From: Clostridiales bacterium
GTDB lineage: Bacteria; Bacillota; Clostridia; Lachnospirales; Lachnospiraceae
Direction: 5' to 3'
DNA: 7,238 bases
Assembly (NCBI GenBank): GCA_019420425.1
Contig: JAHZHG010000006.1
Span: forward strand, 1-7,238
Shown in pieces: positions 6,083-7,238 of this stretch; the stretch's first letter is position 1; every line of letters starts with the position of its first letter. The notes below the pieces were generated by a model that was not told the origin of the DNA, ran no database searches, and saw nothing but the letters and a program-made list of their open reading frames with translations. The translations under genes were made by a program, and so were the position numbers.

Positions 6083-6098
6083 GGCTTTTCTAAAAGCC
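6083..6098. other. Small inverted repeat between two convergent genes
   Basis: Seven-bp arms (GGCTTTT at 6083-6089 and AAAAGCC at 6092-6098) with a 2-base centre lie in the 35-base gap between the aldolase stop and the dehydratase activase stop. It could act as a weak shared terminator in both directions, but there is no following T run and the closing pairs would have to open to form a loop. Confidence 0.3.
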
Positions 6099-6111
6099 GG
6101 CAAGCCACACT

Positions 6112-7238
6112 TTAAGACAAGTCATCCTCCAAAGCAAACAGCGCAGCGCCCAACGCGCCGCACAAGTCCGGATTTTCCGTAATATACAGGTTCTCGCCCA
6201 GACGGGCCTCCAGCGCATCAACCACACCTTTGTTCCGGGCTACACCGCCGGTCATCATATATGGCCCTGTTCCCTTAGCCCGGCTCACCATGGAGGCTGT
6301 CTTAGCGGCGATGGACTTGTTCAGGCCGTGAATGATGTCGCTGTCCGTATGGTTGTCCGCAATGAGGGAGATGACCTCCGATTCCGCAAAGACGGTACAC
6401 ATACTGGAGATGGTCAAGTCCTTTTTCCAGCTCAATCCCTGCCTGCTCATCTGATCCATATCCAACTCCAGGGTACGGGCCATCATTTCCAAAAAGCGGC
6501 CGGTCCCGGCGGCGCATTTGTCATTCATGATGAAATTGGTTACAGCGCCGGTTTCGTCCAGGCAGATCACCTTGCTGTCCTGGCCGCCAATATCTACAAT
6601 GGTTCTGATGGCAGGGTTCAGGAAAAATGCGCCCCTGGCATGGCAGGTAATTTCTGTTTTGGTATCTGTGGCAAAGGGAATATTATTCCTGCCATAGCCG
6701 GTGGCCATGATGGCGGCAAAGGACTCCGGCTGGACAGAGAGCTGTTTGCAGACCTCCTCCAGCGCGGCTTTGGCCCCGTTCTGGGCTTTGGCTCCGGTCC
6801 GCACGATGGCGGAGGCCAGAATTTCCTTCTTTTCATTGATGACGACCATGTTGGTGGTAGTAGAACCGCTGTCAATACCTGCGTACAGGCCGCTGGATTT
6901 TGTTGTTGCCTCGTTCATCGGTGTCCTCCCGTGTAATCCAAGATGCAAGCTCTCGGAAAACGCCTCCAGTCGGGTGGCGAGTTGGCCGGATGGCTGGGGC
7001 ATATAGTCCGATTCGATTTTCAAAATGGGAATATCCGTCTCCCGCTTCAATGCCGCGTAATCAAAGCTATAGAAGTCACAGAATTTGACGGTGTTATAGA
7101 TTATGCCGTTGAGATGGGGGTGATTGGTCAACTCCCTGCGGCCGGCCACACTGGTCATCCGCATACAGGGGATCATCCGAAGCAGCGCCCCGGCATACCA
7201 ATCCATCAGCTGCTCAAAATCCATATTCTCCGCACCGT
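6112..7238 (-). CDS. 2-hydroxyacyl-CoA dehydratase D-component C-terminus fused to dehydratase activase (HgdB-HgdC / YjiM-YjiL type), N-terminus outside window
   Basis: The frame is open to the right edge, so the ATG at 7224 is probably internal and the protein larger. Numbering from that Met, residues about 36-93 match the C-terminal end of the HgdB/FldB/YjiM family (GIIYNTVKFCDFYSFDYAALK, then ESDY and GQLATRLEAF), including the cysteine Cys49. Residues 113-367 are a complete activase of the ASKHA ATPase fold: GIDSGSTTTN (116-125), DIGGQDSK (211-218), NDKCAAGTGRFLE (234-246), SSMCTVFAESE (273-283) and TGGVARN (325-331). Cys237 and Cys276 match the ligands of the [4Fe-4S] cluster shared by the activase dimer. 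Activases use ATP to inject one electron into the dehydratase, which then removes water from a 2-hydroxyacyl-CoA by a ketyl radical. The closest known layout is the separate yjiM and yjiL of E. coli; here no stop codon separates them. Confidence 0.9.
   Translation of the reverse strand, partial: GAENMDFEQLMDWYAGALLRMIPCMRMTSVAGRRELTNHPHLNGIIYNTVKFCDFYSFDYAALKRETDIPILKIESDYMPQPSGQLATRLEAFSESLHLGLHGRTPMNEATTKSSGLYAGIDSGSTTTNMVVINEKKEILASAIVRTGAKAQNGAKAALEEVCKQLSVQPESFAAIMATGYGRNNIPFATDTKTEITCHARGAFFLNPAIRTIVDIGGQDSKVICLDETGAVTNFIMNDKCAAGTGRFLEMMARTLELDMDQMSRQGLSWKKDLTISSMCTVFAESEVISLIADNHTDSDIIHGLNKSIAAKTASMVSRAKGTGPYMMTGGVARNKGVVDALEARLGENLYITENPDLCGALGAALFALEDDLS
6916..6930 (-). promoter_or_regulatory. 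Internal ribosome binding site and ATG at the dehydratase/activase junction
   Basis: On the minus strand GGGAGG (6930-6925) stands six bases before an in-frame ATG (6918-6916), residue 103 of the fused frame. The activase domain begins ten residues later (GLYAGIDSGS), which is where stand-alone activases start. A free activase of 268 residues could be made here in addition to, or instead of, the fusion. Confidence 0.5.

Noticed and set aside
6328..6936. A 202-codon plus-strand open frame opposite the activase gene
   Set aside because: The minus frame carries all the activase motifs; the opposite frame is glycine/aspartate-rich shadow sequence with no known domain.

Overview
The window looks like chromosome from a gut-type Firmicute, most likely a Lachnospiraceae/Clostridium-cluster organism. 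That is an inference from the mid-range G+C (roughly half by eye), the strong AGGAG-type ribosome binding sites, the pairs of AraC-type regulators with sugar-type enzymes, and a radical-dehydratase activase gene. I did not identify a species. All genes except one are on the minus strand; the exception is an aldolase gene at 5162-6076.

Layout from left to right. At 1-476 (minus) is the N-terminal part of a 6-phosphogluconolactonase-like beta-propeller lactonase that runs off the left edge. It has no visible Shine-Dalgarno and its best -10 box lies only 7 bases before the ATG. A pair of direct repeats 21 bases apart sits over its promoter, as expected for an AraC-type activator, and the gene for such a regulator (549-1421) lies immediately upstream. 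From 1422 to 1745 there is no gene: the stretch holds that regulator's promoter, a run of nested inverted repeats, and the terminator of aspS. The aspartyl-tRNA synthetase gene aspS (1746-3497) has its own promoter and an 11-bp hairpin in its leader.

From 3642 to 4884 is a two-gene minus-strand operon with one base between the genes: a small single-domain cupin (transcribed first) and a second AraC-family regulator. Across a 277-base intergenic region they diverge from a plus-strand DapA/NanA-superfamily aldolase (5162-6076). The aldolase keeps the Schiff-base lysine and the tyrosine but lacks the arginine that defines true dihydrodipicolinate synthase, so it probably cleaves or makes a sugar acid or other 2-oxo acid. 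Cupin, regulator and aldolase look like one regulated catabolic module.

From 6112 to the right edge, convergent with the aldolase, is an open frame that joins the C-terminal end of a 2-hydroxyacyl-CoA dehydratase D-component (HgdB/YjiM-like) to a complete dehydratase activase (HgdC/YjiL-like). A good ribosome binding site and ATG lie exactly at the domain junction, so a free activase might also be made.

No rRNA, tRNA, CRISPR array, transposase or phage gene was seen. The most interesting items are the dehydratase/activase fusion with its internal start, the apparently leaderless AraC-controlled lactonase promoter, and the inverted-repeat cluster at 1538-1708. None of these is proof of a new system.
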